In this document: positions 8,332 through 17,501 of the stretch, one piece after another
How positions within the stretch are numbered: position 1 is the first letter of the stretch
Layout: each line of letters begins with the position of its first letter
Program-made: the position numbers and the translations under genes
Notes under the pieces: generated by a model
Told to the model about the DNA's origin: nothing
Database searches by the model: none
The model's input: only the letters and a program-made list of their open reading frames with translations
Source of the DNA: Aquimarina sp. U1-2
GTDB lineage: Bacteria; Bacteroidota; Bacteroidia; Flavobacteriales; Flavobacteriaceae
DNA length: 64,000 nucleotides
Assembly (NCBI RefSeq): GCF_017897595.1
Contig: NZ_JAGKIK010000018.1
Location: 1 to 64,000 of the forward strand
Reading direction: 5' to 3'

Positions 8332-8994
8332 ATGAATACAGTTGAAAAAAAACTTCAGAATATAAAAGATTCTTTACCTGATACTATTACTCTAGTGGCC
8401 GTATCCAAAACTAAACCTATCGCTACATTGATGGAAGCTTATACTGCCGGGCAGCGTATATTTGGTGAAAATAAAATTCAGGAAATGGTCGAAAAATGGG
8501 AAGCCATGCCCAAAGACATCCAATGGCATATGATAGGCCATGTACAAACGAACAAAGTAAAGTATATGGCTTCGTTTGTTGATCTTATTCATGCCGTTGA
8601 CAGTATTAAACTACTGAAAGAGATCAATAAACAAGCTAAAAAGCATTCCAGAATCATCAACTGCTTACTTCAGATTAAAATAGCTGAAGAAGAAAGTAAG
8701 TTTGGACTATCCAAAGAAGAAGCAATTGCTCTATTGGAATCTGAAGAAATCAAAAACTTAGCTAATATTCATATTCAAGGTCTTATGGGAATGGCCACTT
8801 TTACTGATGACCAGAGTCAAATCAAAGCAGAATTTGAAAAAATTCAAACGTTGTTCAAACATTTAAAACAAAATAACCCTAATCTTAAAACACTATCTAT
8901 AGGAATGAGTGGCGATTTCAAAATAGCAATCGAAACTGGTAGTACTATGGTAAGGGTAGGAAGTTCTATCTTCGGTTCTAGGAACCAGGCTTAA
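8332..8994 (+). CDS. YggS/PLPBP family pyridoxal phosphate homeostasis protein
   Basis: 220 residues forming a single alanine-racemase-like barrel. The PLP lysine lies in VAVSKTKP (Lys26). Other signatures are FGENKIQEM, WHMIGHVQTNKVKYM, GLSKEEAIALL, GLMGMATF and the phosphate-binding SIGMSGDFKIAIETGSTMVR (GMS motif). Family members bind PLP without racemase activity and buffer free PLP and amino acids in the cytoplasm. The gene is preceded directly by a 90-bp repeat that must form part of its leader, and followed by a 10-bp hairpin at 9067-9094. Confidence 0.95.
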   Translation: MNTVEKKLQNIKDSLPDTITLVAVSKTKPIATLMEAYTAGQRIFGENKIQEMVEKWEAMPKDIQWHMIGHVQTNKVKYMASFVDLIHAVDSIKLLKEINKQAKKHSRIINCLLQIKIAEEESKFGLSKEEAIALLESEEIKNLANIHIQGLMGMATFTDDQSQIKAEFEKIQTLFKHLKQNNPNLKTLSIGMSGDFKIAIETGSTMVRVGSSIFGSRNQA

Positions 8995-9066
8995 GGATTA
9001 CTAATAATTAGTAGTGTATATTTCTTAATTAATTACTAATTTACGAATTATTGTATCGTTTATATT

Positions 9067-9094
9067 AAAATGAATAACTGAAACTATTCATTTT
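9067..9094. terminator. Possible weak terminator after the YggS gene
   Basis: AAAATGAATA-ACTGAAAC-TATTCATTTT is a perfect 10-bp stem with an 8-base loop, 73 bases after the yggS stop. The stem is AT-rich and is followed by only four T, so termination strength is doubtful. Confidence 0.4.
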
Positions 9095-9159
9095 GATCGT
9101 ATGCGGTTCATAAAAAATTGGGATATAATCGGTAATTAGGGAAGATTCGCGACAAGCAC

Positions 9160-10533
9160 ATGATGTACGCAATACTAGATATAGAAACTACAGGAGGAAA
9201 ATATAATGAAGAAGGAATTACAGAAATCGCTATATATCGTTTTGATGGTCAAGAAATAGTTGATCAATTTATAAGTTTAATTAACCCAGAACGTCCTATC
9301 CAACCTTTTGTAGCAAACCTGACCGGCATTACTAATGAGATGCTCAAAAATGCACCAAAATTTTATGAAGTAGCCAAACGAATCATTGAGATTACTACAG
9401 ACTGTGTTATAGTTGCCCATAATGCAGGTTTTGATTATAGAATACTTCAAACTGAATTCTCTAGACTAGGTTTTGAGTATAAACGACAATCGTTATGCAC
9501 AGTAGAACTTTCAAAAACACTTATCCCCGATCAAAAATCGTATAGTTTAGGGAAATTAGTGCGTGGTTTGGGTATTCCGCTATCCGATAGACACCGCGCT
9601 AACGGCGATGCTCTGGCAACGGTTCAATTATTTAAATTATTACTTACCAAAGACTTAGATAAAAAAATTATTACCAAAACAGTAAGAGCAGATCTTAAGC
9701 AGCAAATCGATGACAAATTAATACGACTTATCGAAGAGGCTCCTACAAAAACAGGAGTATATTATATGCACCGAGAAGACGGGACTATCATTTATATTGG
9801 CAAAAGTAGAAATATCAAAAAACGACTTAACCAACATTTTACAAACGATGATCGAAAATCAAGGCGAATTCAACTAGAAGTTACCCAAATCACATACGAA
9901 ACCACAGGAAGTGAGCTTTTAGCGCTTTTAAAAGAAAGTGAAGAGATAAAACGCAATACACCTAAGTACAATCAAAATGTAAGAAAATCAAAATTTAATC
10001 AAGCACTTTATCAATTTATAGATCACCAAGGGTTTATAAATTTGAAAATAACTAAAGTTGATCAACGAAAAAAAAGTATTACTACATTTTCTAATAAACA
10101 ACAGGCCAAATCCTATTTACATCGCTGGACAGAAGAGTATCATCTTTGTCAAAAACTTATGGGATTGGATATACATAAAGGGAATTGTACCCATCATACC
10201 ATTAAGCCCTGTATAGGCACATGCTTGTTATCAGAATCTCCTGAAGCATACAATACCCGAGTACAAAAATTGATAGATGATAACTCATTTGGTCAACAAA
10301 ATATGATTATTGTAGATCGCGGTCGGGATATAGGGGAACAAAGTGTAGTTTTGATAGAAAACGGAAAATTTAAAGGTATTGGTTATTTTACCTTAAATCA
10401 TCAAATTAATAATGCAGATATTTTAAGATCAATTATCACTCCTATGCCACACAATAAAGAGGCACAACACATCATTCAAAGTTATCTTAGAACCCATAAA
10501 AAGTTAAGAGTAGTACCTATAGCATCTATTTAA
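9160..10533 (+). CDS. DnaQ-like 3'-5' exonuclease fused to a GIY-YIG (UvrC/Cho-like) endonuclease
   Basis: 457 residues in two nuclease domains. Residues about 1-170 are a DEDDh exonuclease: LDIETTGG (Exo I), VAHNAGFDYRIL (Exo II) and HRANGDALAT (Exo III, catalytic His/Asp). From about 195 a GIY-YIG domain follows: TGVYYMHREDGTIIYIGKSR, then RLNQHF and ETTGSELLALLKESEEIKR, as in the UvrC N-terminal half or Cho. The rest contains CIGTC. There is no UvrC C-terminal RNase H-like or HhH domain. Related fusions exist in several bacteria; a role in DNA repair or incision with end trimming is inferred. An alternative start is the next codon (ATG 9163). Confidence 0.88.
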   Translation: MMYAILDIETTGGKYNEEGITEIAIYRFDGQEIVDQFISLINPERPIQPFVANLTGITNEMLKNAPKFYEVAKRIIEITTDCVIVAHNAGFDYRILQTEFSRLGFEYKRQSLCTVELSKTLIPDQKSYSLGKLVRGLGIPLSDRHRANGDALATVQLFKLLLTKDLDKKIITKTVRADLKQQIDDKLIRLIEEAPTKTGVYYMHREDGTIIYIGKSRNIKKRLNQHFTNDDRKSRRIQLEVTQITYETTGSELLALLKESEEIKRNTPKYNQNVRKSKFNQALYQFIDHQGFINLKITKVDQRKKSITTFSNKQQAKSYLHRWTEEYHLCQKLMGLDIHKGNCTHHTIKPCIGTCLLSESPEAYNTRVQKLIDDNSFGQQNMIIVDRGRDIGEQSVVLIENGKFKGIGYFTLNHQINNADILRSIITPMPHNKEAQHIIQSYLRTHKKLRVVPIASI

Positions 10534-10547
10534 TTTCTAAGTTTTAG

Positions 10548-10555
10548 TATTTTTG
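10548..10555 (+). promoter_or_regulatory. Candidate -7 box TATTTTTG
   Basis: TAnnTTTG match 19 bases before the TTG start of the channel gene; no clear -33 TTTG. Confidence 0.35.
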
Positions 10556-10574
10556 GTGAAACTATAAGACACAT

Positions 10575-11411
10575 TTGAAAGAACATTCTAATTATAAAAA
10601 CTGGAAAGAACAGCTACATGATATTATTTATGAAGCAGATACGCCATTAGGCAGAATATTTGATGTTACTCTATTGATCCTTATCCTATTGAGTATAATT
10701 TTCGTCATGCTAGAAAGCGTAAAAGGGCTATCAAACGAAATGTATACCTTTTTATATTATGCAGAATGGGTAATTACCGTCTTTTTTACTATGGAATATA
10801 TTGCAAGAATCATTTGCATAAAAAAACCTTCTCGATATATTTTCAGCTTCTATGGACTTATTGATCTTTTGTCTACGTTACCCTTATATCTTTCATTTTT
10901 TGTTACAGGAACAAGTGCACTACTGGCCGTAAGAGCCCTTCGATTACTTCGTGTGTTCAGAATATTAAAGATTTCTAGATACATCGGGGAATCCAATCGA
11001 CTGGTACAAGCCATAAGAGATAGTGCCGCCAAAATCTTGGTTTTCTTATTTGCGGTGTTGGTACTTTGTATTATTTTGGGTACAGTGATGTATTTGATAG
11101 AAGGAGAAGAAAGTGGTTTTAAAAGTATACCTATTAGTGTGTATTGGTGTATTGTAACGATGACCACAGTTGGATACGGGGATATTGCGCCTGAAACTCC
11201 GCTAGGTCAATTAATCGCAGCATTAATCATGATCGTGGGGTATGGCATTATTGCTGTCCCTACGGGAATTGTATCTGCAGAATATGCTTCTGATCGCGGA
11301 GCAAAGAAGATTCATCTTAATACTCAGATTTGCTCTAATTGTCACTGCGCCGATCATAGAGATGGAGCAAAACATTGTTATAAATGCGGAGAAAATCTAA
11401 ATAATGAATAA
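10575..11411 (+). CDS. Voltage-gated potassium channel (Kv type) with C-terminal zinc ribbon
   Basis: 278 residues from a TTG start. Six membrane segments are predicted. S4 carries arginines every third residue (Arg120, 123, 126, 129 in VRALRLLRVFRILK). The pore holds the K+ filter TVGYGD (198-203) before S6 (GQLIAALIMIVGYGIIAVPTG). The C-terminal 25 residues form a CxxC...CxxC zinc ribbon (Cys253, Cys256, Cys268, Cys271). A KvAP-like tetrameric channel in the inner membrane is expected; the ribbon could be a regulatory or assembly domain (inference). The stop overlaps the miaA start by 8 bases. Confidence 0.9.
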   Translation: MKEHSNYKNWKEQLHDIIYEADTPLGRIFDVTLLILILLSIIFVMLESVKGLSNEMYTFLYYAEWVITVFFTMEYIARIICIKKPSRYIFSFYGLIDLLSTLPLYLSFFVTGTSALLAVRALRLLRVFRILKISRYIGESNRLVQAIRDSAAKILVFLFAVLVLCIILGTVMYLIEGEESGFKSIPISVYWCIVTMTTVGYGDIAPETPLGQLIAALIMIVGYGIIAVPTGIVSAEYASDRGAKKIHLNTQICSNCHCADHRDGAKHCYKCGENLNNE

Positions 11412-12309
11412 TTCGCTTATCGTAATTGCAGGTCCTACGGCCATTGGCAAAACTAATGTAAGTATACAACTGGCCAAAAAACTAAAGTGTGAAATTCTGT
11501 CTGCTGATAGTAGGCAATTCTACAAAGAAATGAATATCGGTACCGCTGTTCCTTCAGTCGATGAATTAAACGAGATTACGCACCATTTCATTCAGCACAA
11601 AAGTATACACGACACCTATACTGTGGGTGATTTTGAAAAAGATGCAATACAAAAACTAAATACGTTGTTTACGCAACAAAAATATGCGATTTTAGTAGGG
11701 GGATCTGGTTTGTATCTGGATGCGGTAACTAACGGATTGGATCATTTTCCGGAGGTAAATCATGATCTACGTGAAAAACTGATATCAACATACAAAAATA
11801 GCGGAATTGAAAGTTTACAAAAGCAACTTAAACGAGTAGATCCAACCTATTATAACAAAGTAGATTTACAAAACTCACAACGTATATTGCGAGCATTAGA
11901 AGTATGTCTAAGTAGTGGAAAACCTTATTCTTCTTTTTTATCGGCACCTAGAAAAAAAAGACCTTTTAAAGTTCTAAAAATAGGGATTACAGCAGACAGA
12001 CCTATTATTTACGATCGTATTGAAAAAAGAGTAGACATAATGATCGCTCAAGGATTGGTAGATGAAGCTAAAAAGCTTTATGACTACAGAGCACTAAATG
12101 CCTTAAACACTGTGGGCTACAAAGAACTTTTTAATTATTTTGACGGCGTTTGGGATCTAGAATTTGCCATTTCAGAAATTAAGAAAAATACACGACGCTT
12201 TGCAAAAAGACAACTTACCTGGTTTCGAAAAGATGACCAAATCATGTGGTTTGACTATGAAGATGATTGTATACAAATTCTAAATTATATTCATAAAAAA
12301 ACGCTATAA
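11404..12309 (+). CDS. miaA: tRNA dimethylallyltransferase MiaA
   Basis: 301 residues. P-loop AGPTAIGKTNV (residues 9-19), the substrate motif LSADSRQFYKEMNIGTA, VGGSGLYLDAV and the C-terminal RRFAKRQLTWFRKD are diagnostic. The enzyme adds dimethylallyl to N6 of A37 in tRNAs that read UNN codons. It overlaps the channel gene by 8 bases, so the two are co-transcribed. The stop codon sits inside the left arm of a strong terminator. Confidence 0.96.
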   Translation: MNNSLIVIAGPTAIGKTNVSIQLAKKLKCEILSADSRQFYKEMNIGTAVPSVDELNEITHHFIQHKSIHDTYTVGDFEKDAIQKLNTLFTQQKYAILVGGSGLYLDAVTNGLDHFPEVNHDLREKLISTYKNSGIESLQKQLKRVDPTYYNKVDLQNSQRILRALEVCLSSGKPYSSFLSAPRKKRPFKVLKIGITADRPIIYDRIEKRVDIMIAQGLVDEAKKLYDYRALNALNTVGYKELFNYFDGVWDLEFAISEIKKNTRRFAKRQLTWFRKDDQIMWFDYEDDCIQILNYIHKKTL

Positions 12310-12328
12310 GTATATAGCGTTTTTGTAT
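12295..12328 (+). terminator. Rho-independent terminator of miaA
   Basis: AAAAAACGCTATA (12296-12308) pairs with TATAGCGTTTTT (12313-12324) around a 4-base loop and runs into T residues. It overlaps the miaA stop codon; being A-rich on the 5' side, it could also terminate the minus strand, though the response-regulator gene ends upstream at 12349. Confidence 0.85.
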
Positions 12329-12348
12329 GTGGATTACCGTTATCCTCT

Positions 12349-13062
12349 TTAGGATTCTTCGTTACGAACTACGAGTCTAAACCCTTCTCCATGTATATTT
12401 AATATTTCAACATTTTCGTCCTTTTTCAGGTATTTTCTCAATTTGGCGATGTAGACATCCATACTGCGAGAGGTAAAATAATTATCATCTCTCCATATCT
12501 TGGTAAGTGCCAACTCTCTAGGCATAAGATCGTTGAGATGTAAAGCTAACAATCGTAAAAGTTCATTTTCTTTTGGAGAAAGCTTTACCGGATCTTCTTC
12601 TTTATAGGTTAAAAACCGAAGTTTTGAATTGAGATGAAAACCACCAACTTTAAATTCGAATTGTTTACTATCTGCTACCGATTCTGTATTTTTACGCTGC
12701 ATGATGGCCTGGATTTTCATCAGCAATACTTCGCTATCAAAAGGCTTATTGAGATAATCGTCTGCACCTACTTTATACCCTTTAAGCACATCTTCTTTCA
12801 TGGCTTTTGCCGTTAAAAATATAATAGGTATCTCTTCATTTTTATCTCTTATCTCTTTGGCTAGTGTAAAACCGTCTTTATAAGGCATCATGACATCCAG
12901 AATACACATATCATAGTCATCTTTTTTGAATTTTTCGAAGCCTTCCATACCATTTTTGGCATGTACCACATCGTAATCATTCATAACCAGATAATCTTTT
13001 AATACTGTTCCAAAATTAGGATCATCCTCTACAAGTAAAATCTTTTTGTTTTCTGTTTCCAT
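12349..13062 (-). CDS. OmpR-family response regulator (RprY-like)
   Basis: 237 residues. Receiver domain 6-120 has the acid pocket VEDD, the phosphoacceptor Asp56 in ILDVMMP, Thr84 and Lys106 (NKPFD). The winged-helix output domain runs from about 140 to the end (KLSPKENELLRLLA, SMDVYIAKLRKYL, EILNIHGEGFRLV). It is encoded 3 bases after its cognate sensor kinase. The pair resembles RprX/RprY of Bacteroides and its flavobacterial counterparts; targets are not predictable from this window. Confidence 0.93.
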   Translation of the reverse strand: METENKKILLVEDDPNFGTVLKDYLVMNDYDVVHAKNGMEGFEKFKKDDYDMCILDVMMPYKDGFTLAKEIRDKNEEIPIIFLTAKAMKEDVLKGYKVGADDYLNKPFDSEVLLMKIQAIMQRKNTESVADSKQFEFKVGGFHLNSKLRFLTYKEEDPVKLSPKENELLRLLALHLNDLMPRELALTKIWRDDNYFTSRSMDVYIAKLRKYLKKDENVEILNIHGEGFRLVVRNEES

Positions 13063-13065
13063 ATT

Positions 13066-14634
13066 TTATGATATTAACGGTAATTTTATAATAAATGTGG
13101 AGCCTTTTCCCCTTTCGCTCTCCACCCAAATTTGACCATGATGGTCATCTATAATTCGTTTAACATAGGTTAATCCCAAGCCATGACCTTTTACATTATG
13201 TAAATCTCCCGTATGCTCTCTAAAAAACTTTTCAAAAATCTTTTTTTGAGCTACTTTACTCATTCCAATACCTTGATCACGAACTTTTAAAATAATACTA
13301 TTTTTTACATTCTCGGTATACATATCTATTTTTGGTTCGTTTTCAGAATATTTTATGGCGTTATCTAAAATATTCACAACAACATTAGTCATATGACTAT
13401 CATTGGCTAAAACGGTAGTCTTAAGCGCGCCTAAATGTGTTTTTATATATCCGTTTCTACTTTCGACTATAAGAGAAACATGGGTTACTGCATCTTCAAT
13501 AATGTCGTGTAGCTCTTGTTGCTCCTTTTTTATGTTCAACTCATTTTTCTCCAGTTGTGATATCCTCAACACATTTTCAACCTGAGCATGCATCCTTTTG
13601 TTCTCTTCTCGTATCATTCTCATGTACCGATGAACTTTTTCGGGATCACCACCTATTTTTGGATTTTTAATAGAGTCCAATGCCAAATTAATAGTAGCAA
13701 TAGGCGTTTTTAACTCATGAGTCATATTATTAATAAAATCGGTTTTAATTTGAGATATTTGTCGCTGTTGCAAGAGTTGCGACAAGGCACTGGAATATGC
13801 GATTACAATAATCAAAGTAAAAATTATAGATAATATGGCCATTCCTTTAATGGTGGAAAGAACATATTGCTTTTTTCCAGTAAAATTTACATATAGCTGA
13901 TACTCACTTACGCCCTCATCATCCACAAAAAGAGGTATTGCATATGTACTTGGATAATCCAAACTAAAATCGTCAGAACGTACTTTGGTGGCTAAAGCAT
14001 TACTATATATTGCGTACTCAAAATCAACTTTTATATCTCGTTCTTCAAGTTCTTTTTTAAGCAAATATTCTATTTCCTTTTTTTGAACTCTTCTATGAAT
14101 AGGGATAAAACTTGCTATGGCCCCAATTACAATTTCATAGTCCTTACGTTGAAGATCGGTTAACCCTCGAATTCTCTCCAATTTAGACTTCGCACTGCGT
14201 TTGGTAACGTCAACTTGTGTATCTTGAGCTGCAATATCTACACTGCGGTTCAAGATATTCCTCAACTTAATGGTGTCAATATTAAAATTGACGAAAGATG
14301 AAAACAGTTTGTAATCTTCATCTAAAATACCATTGGCGTAAGCAAAGGACTTCGTTGTATTGTCTATACTTATATCCAAAAGCTCACGAATTGTCTTATC
14401 ATCTGGGTCTTCTCCTATGCTGTCCATAATTCCCTGTAAAGGGAAAAACATCTCTTCAAATTCTCGATATTGAATTCCGTTAGAAACTGATATCAATATC
14501 TGTTTGGCATTAAAAGAAAACTGTTCTTTATTATTCTCAACCGTGTTGTTAATCCAATATCCCTGAACGAAAATAATCCCGATTAATGATAAACTCATAA
14601 GGATTATCAGCAATACGAATAACCTTTTATTCAT
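13066..14634 (-). CDS. Two-component sensor histidine kinase (RprX-like)
   Basis: About 522 residues from the ATG at 14634 (MNKRLFVLLI...); the open frame extends to 14658. The first helix is near residues 4-26 and a second near 275-295 (GMAILSIIFTLIIVIAYSSA) encloses a periplasmic sensor region of about 240 residues. The HisKA motif is NNMTHELKTPIATINLAL with His about 306. HATPase motifs are VNILDNAIKYSE (N box), DQGIGMS (G1) and GHGLGLTYVK (G2). The 3-base gap to the response regulator indicates an operon. Signal unknown. Confidence 0.93.
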   Translation of the reverse strand: MNKRLFVLLIILMSLSLIGIIFVQGYWINNTVENNKEQFSFNAKQILISVSNGIQYREFEEMFFPLQGIMDSIGEDPDDKTIRELLDISIDNTTKSFAYANGILDEDYKLFSSFVNFNIDTIKLRNILNRSVDIAAQDTQVDVTKRSAKSKLERIRGLTDLQRKDYEIVIGAIASFIPIHRRVQKKEIEYLLKKELEERDIKVDFEYAIYSNALATKVRSDDFSLDYPSTYAIPLFVDDEGVSEYQLYVNFTGKKQYVLSTIKGMAILSIIFTLIIVIAYSSALSQLLQQRQISQIKTDFINNMTHELKTPIATINLALDSIKNPKIGGDPEKVHRYMRMIREENKRMHAQVENVLRISQLEKNELNIKKEQQELHDIIEDAVTHVSLIVESRNGYIKTHLGALKTTVLANDSHMTNVVVNILDNAIKYSENEPKIDMYTENVKNSIILKVRDQGIGMSKVAQKKIFEKFFREHTGDLHNVKGHGLGLTYVKRIIDDHHGQIWVESERGKGSTFIIKLPLIS

Positions 14635-14718
14635 AAACCAAAAGTAAGACTTTAACATTTAGCTACTTTACGGTTTAACCAAATGTTAACAAAATGAAAG
14701 ATTAAGATTACAAACGTA

Positions 14719-15297
14719 TCATAAGCTTAATTGCATGTGGATTTTATTTACCTGATTTTCAGTGTTTTTAAGGTCATCATTGTGAATTAAAAAATCGGCT
14801 AAAGGAATTTTTTTCGAATCTTCCCATTGATTATCAGCTCTAGAAAGTACTTGCTCTCTAGTCACCTCATCTCTCTTTAAAACCCTTTGAATTCTTACTT
14901 CTAAAGGTGCAAGCACAAGAATGGTGTGATCACAATTTTTGTATCCGCCATTCTCAAATAATACGGCTGCCTCTTTGATTACGTAACTTCCCGTTTGCTT
15001 TTTTTTCCATGCTGCGAAGTGTTTTGCTACAGCAGGATGAACAATGGCATTGAGATGATCTAACTTGTTCTTATCGTTGAAGACAATATCTGCAATATAC
15101 ATTCGATTAAGCTTACCATTTACATAGGATTGGTCTCCTAACAATGCTATAATTTGTTGTTGAACACCAGGATCCAAATTCATTAACTTCTTCGCTTCTT
15201 CATCTGCTATATAGGTAGCAACTCCTAAAGAAGCAAACATTTTTGCTACCGTAGACTTACCGCTTCCTATCCCCCCAGTTAATCCTATAGTTTTCAT
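14719..15297 (-). CDS. coaE: Dephospho-CoA kinase
   Basis: 192 residues. P-loop GGIGSGKST at residues 8-16, ATYIADEEAKKLM (substrate Asp), IVHPAVAKHF and the lid stretch LVLAPLEVRIQRVLKRD are typical. It phosphorylates the ribose 3'-OH of dephospho-CoA, the last step of coenzyme A synthesis. It lies 8 bases after the YbbR-like gene, and coaBC is present at 28448 in the same window. The kinase gene of the two-component pair follows 85 bases downstream. Confidence 0.95.
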   Translation of the reverse strand: MKTIGLTGGIGSGKSTVAKMFASLGVATYIADEEAKKLMNLDPGVQQQIIALLGDQSYVNGKLNRMYIADIVFNDKNKLDHLNAIVHPAVAKHFAAWKKKQTGSYVIKEAAVLFENGGYKNCDHTILVLAPLEVRIQRVLKRDEVTREQVLSRADNQWEDSKKIPLADFLIHNDDLKNTENQVNKIHMQLSL

Positions 15298-15305
15298 CTT
15301 TGCGA

Positions 15306-16265
15306 CTATTTAACTACAACAAATTGAATCTGTTTATCTTGTAAACGCACATCATGAACTGCTTTGGGTCGAGCTATCAATTCTAAAGTAAGAAAGGAAC
15401 TATCCTCAGAAACTTTAGCGTAATCTGCCACTACCTGAAAATCACGTTCGCTAATTTCATTATAGCTATCAAGCCCTACCCTATACACTATAGAAACATC
15501 TTTAGGAAAAATTTTAATGGTAACCCCTTCCGGAACGTTACTTACCGTTATCGGTATTTTTTGATGACCTTCGGTAAATTTGCTCACCAAAATATTCGCT
15601 TCAACAACCCCTGGAGATACTTCTATATTAGAAGCTAGATTTGTTTTTTCAATAGATATATCAGCTACATAATCCTGATTTAAGTCCTCTAAAGTCAATA
15701 ATTCTGTAAATATGGTATTTAAAGTATCTATTATTTTTGAAGGACCGCTAACTTTTACAGAGTCTGGTACCACTACCAGCCCCTTGTCACTTCCGTACCC
15801 TGCTGCATATTGAATATCCTCTCTCGCAGTTACGGGGATCATTTTCTCTAAACTCACATCGAGTTTTAATCGTAAACTATCCTTCTGCAACTCAAGAATT
15901 CGACCCTTAAAATCAAGTTTATTTTTTAATATTGAAGATTCCTTATTGACATGAAAATAATATTGATCTTCTCTGCTTGAGGCAGCATCGTCTACATTAA
16001 ATTCTAACGCTGGTTGTTTCCAGTGATGATTCATTAATCGAAAACCGTTTCCATTAAGGGTCATACGTAAAGTTTGATCGCTTTCTTCATTAAAAATTCT
16101 ATCTTCTGGAATATTGACATAGGTAATACCAACCTCTACTTCTTGTGTATAATTTTTTGAAAACTGAATTAACAACCAAAGTATTGAAGTAAATACCAAA
16201 AAAAATAGAAACGTCTTTACGTTACTTTTTTTGAATGAGAAATTCTTTTTTGTTCTGTCAGACAT
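15306..16265 (-). CDS. YbbR-like domain protein (CdaR-type)
   Basis: 319 residues: one N-terminal membrane helix (TFLFFLVFTSILWLLIQF, about 19-36) and an extracytoplasmic part made of YbbR-like beta repeats (for example VEVGITYVNIPEDRIF, IPVTVSNVPEGV-type segments, DVSIVYRVGLDSYNEI). In Firmicutes such proteins (CdaR) regulate the diadenylate cyclase CdaA. No cyclase gene is adjacent here, so the regulatory link is inference only. Co-oriented with coaE with an 8-base gap. Confidence 0.8.
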   Translation of the reverse strand: MSDRTKKNFSFKKSNVKTFLFFLVFTSILWLLIQFSKNYTQEVEVGITYVNIPEDRIFNEESDQTLRMTLNGNGFRLMNHHWKQPALEFNVDDAASSREDQYYFHVNKESSILKNKLDFKGRILELQKDSLRLKLDVSLEKMIPVTAREDIQYAAGYGSDKGLVVVPDSVKVSGPSKIIDTLNTIFTELLTLEDLNQDYVADISIEKTNLASNIEVSPGVVEANILVSKFTEGHQKIPITVSNVPEGVTIKIFPKDVSIVYRVGLDSYNEISERDFQVVADYAKVSEDSSFLTLELIARPKAVHDVRLQDKQIQFVVVK

Positions 16266-16431
16266 AGCATGCTACTTTTTGAATACCAGTTACGCTACTT
16301 AAAAAGAACTGGTCAAACTGAATTGATGTCAGCTTCTCATCTAATTTTTTAAGAATGAAATTTATGCAACCTTGAATCAAGCTCAGGATGATTTTAATTG
16401 TACTATGAGGTAGCGTAGAGAACATATGTAT

Positions 16432-17436
16432 TTACTCTTTAAAAAACAACTTCGGAAATTGCTCCTCAGGATCTTTTTTAAGTAGATGAATATAATAATA
16501 AGATGTGAAGAATCCTTTTCCGTAGCCATAAAATTGTATCAAAACAGCTAGAATCGACTGTATGGCTATAGAAATGTTCTTAAAAGTTATATATGCGCCT
16601 ATACCAATTGTAACCAAATATAAGCCCAAAAACGCCATAAAGTACCAAAATCCTAAAATTAGAGCACCAATGGATATCGCCAGATAGAGTATGAAAAAAG
16701 TAGGAAACCAATAGGTGATTTTTGATGTTTCGGGATGCCAATGCGTTAAAATAGGTCTTACCAACCCAAATTTGCGCACCTGCGTATGAAACTTCTTCCA
16801 GGAAATTCTTCTCTTATGAAATACTTTGGCATCTGGAATTAAGGCAGTCGTAAATCCTAATTTCCAAAGTCTAATGGTAAGGTCTGGATCTTCTCCCGGA
16901 TGAATGTTCCCGAATCCTTTGGAAGCTTGAAAGGCTTCTTTAGATAATCCCATATTAAAACTTCGGGGTTCGAACCTGTTCACAGCATTTTTGCGACCTC
17001 TTATCCCACCGGTAGTAAGGTATGAAGTCATGCTGAAGCTTATTGCTTTTTGCAGATTTGAAAAGCTCTGGTGAGCATCATCTGGACCTCCAAAACAGTG
17101 TACATAATTTTTTTGTAAGAAACTCTCAACTTTTAATAAGTAACTCTTAGGCAAAATTACATCGCTATCCAAAATAAGGTAATAATTACCTTTGGCTTTT
17201 TGCATACCAAAATTACGAGAATCGCCTGGCCCTGTATTCGGTTTTTGATAATAGCTAATTGACAACCGATCCTTAAAACTCTCGATACAATCTGCAGATG
17301 TCTCAAATGAACCGTCTTCTACAATAACTATTTCAAAATCTTTATTGTACTCTAAAGCCAACATACTTTGTAAAAGCTCTTCAATTTCTTTTGGTCGGTT
17401 GTATACCGGAACAATAAAAGAAAAGTTCAGTTTCAT
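16432..17436 (-). CDS. Family 2 glycosyltransferase, membrane-bound
   Basis: 334 residues. The N-terminal GT-A domain has FIVPVYNRPKEIEELL, IVIVEDGS, GPGDSRNFG, LILDSDVILP (the DxD-type metal site) and a downstream GEDPDLTIRLWKLG acid motif. Two or more C-terminal helices (FPTFFILYLAISIGALIL and the next) anchor it to the inner membrane. It probably transfers a sugar from a nucleotide donor to a lipid or polysaccharide acceptor. No other polysaccharide genes are near, so the acceptor is unknown. Upstream is a matching promoter (17459-17489). Confidence 0.88.
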   Translation of the reverse strand: MKLNFSFIVPVYNRPKEIEELLQSMLALEYNKDFEIVIVEDGSFETSADCIESFKDRLSISYYQKPNTGPGDSRNFGMQKAKGNYYLILDSDVILPKSYLLKVESFLQKNYVHCFGGPDDAHQSFSNLQKAISFSMTSYLTTGGIRGRKNAVNRFEPRSFNMGLSKEAFQASKGFGNIHPGEDPDLTIRLWKLGFTTALIPDAKVFHKRRISWKKFHTQVRKFGLVRPILTHWHPETSKITYWFPTFFILYLAISIGALILGFWYFMAFLGLYLVTIGIGAYITFKNISIAIQSILAVLIQFYGYGKGFFTSYYYIHLLKKDPEEQFPKLFFKE

Positions 17437-17458
17437 CTAGCTACTTTAATTTTTTATG

Positions 17459-17489
17459 CAAAAATATGACATACATAAACTACTACAAG
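17459..17489 (-). promoter_or_regulatory. Promoter of the glycosyltransferase gene
   Basis: On the minus strand CTTG (17486-17489), a 19-base spacer, then TATTTTTG (17459-17466), lying 22 bases before the ATG at 17436. The -7 box is a full match to TAnnTTTG and the -33 box matches three of four positions. Confidence 0.55.
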
Positions 17490-17501
17490 ACAAGCCCAGA
17501 A

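Noticed and set aside
16960-17000. GGGGTTCGAACC, a T-loop-like sequence
   Set aside because: It is inside the glycosyltransferase coding region with no acceptor or anticodon stem, so not a tRNA.
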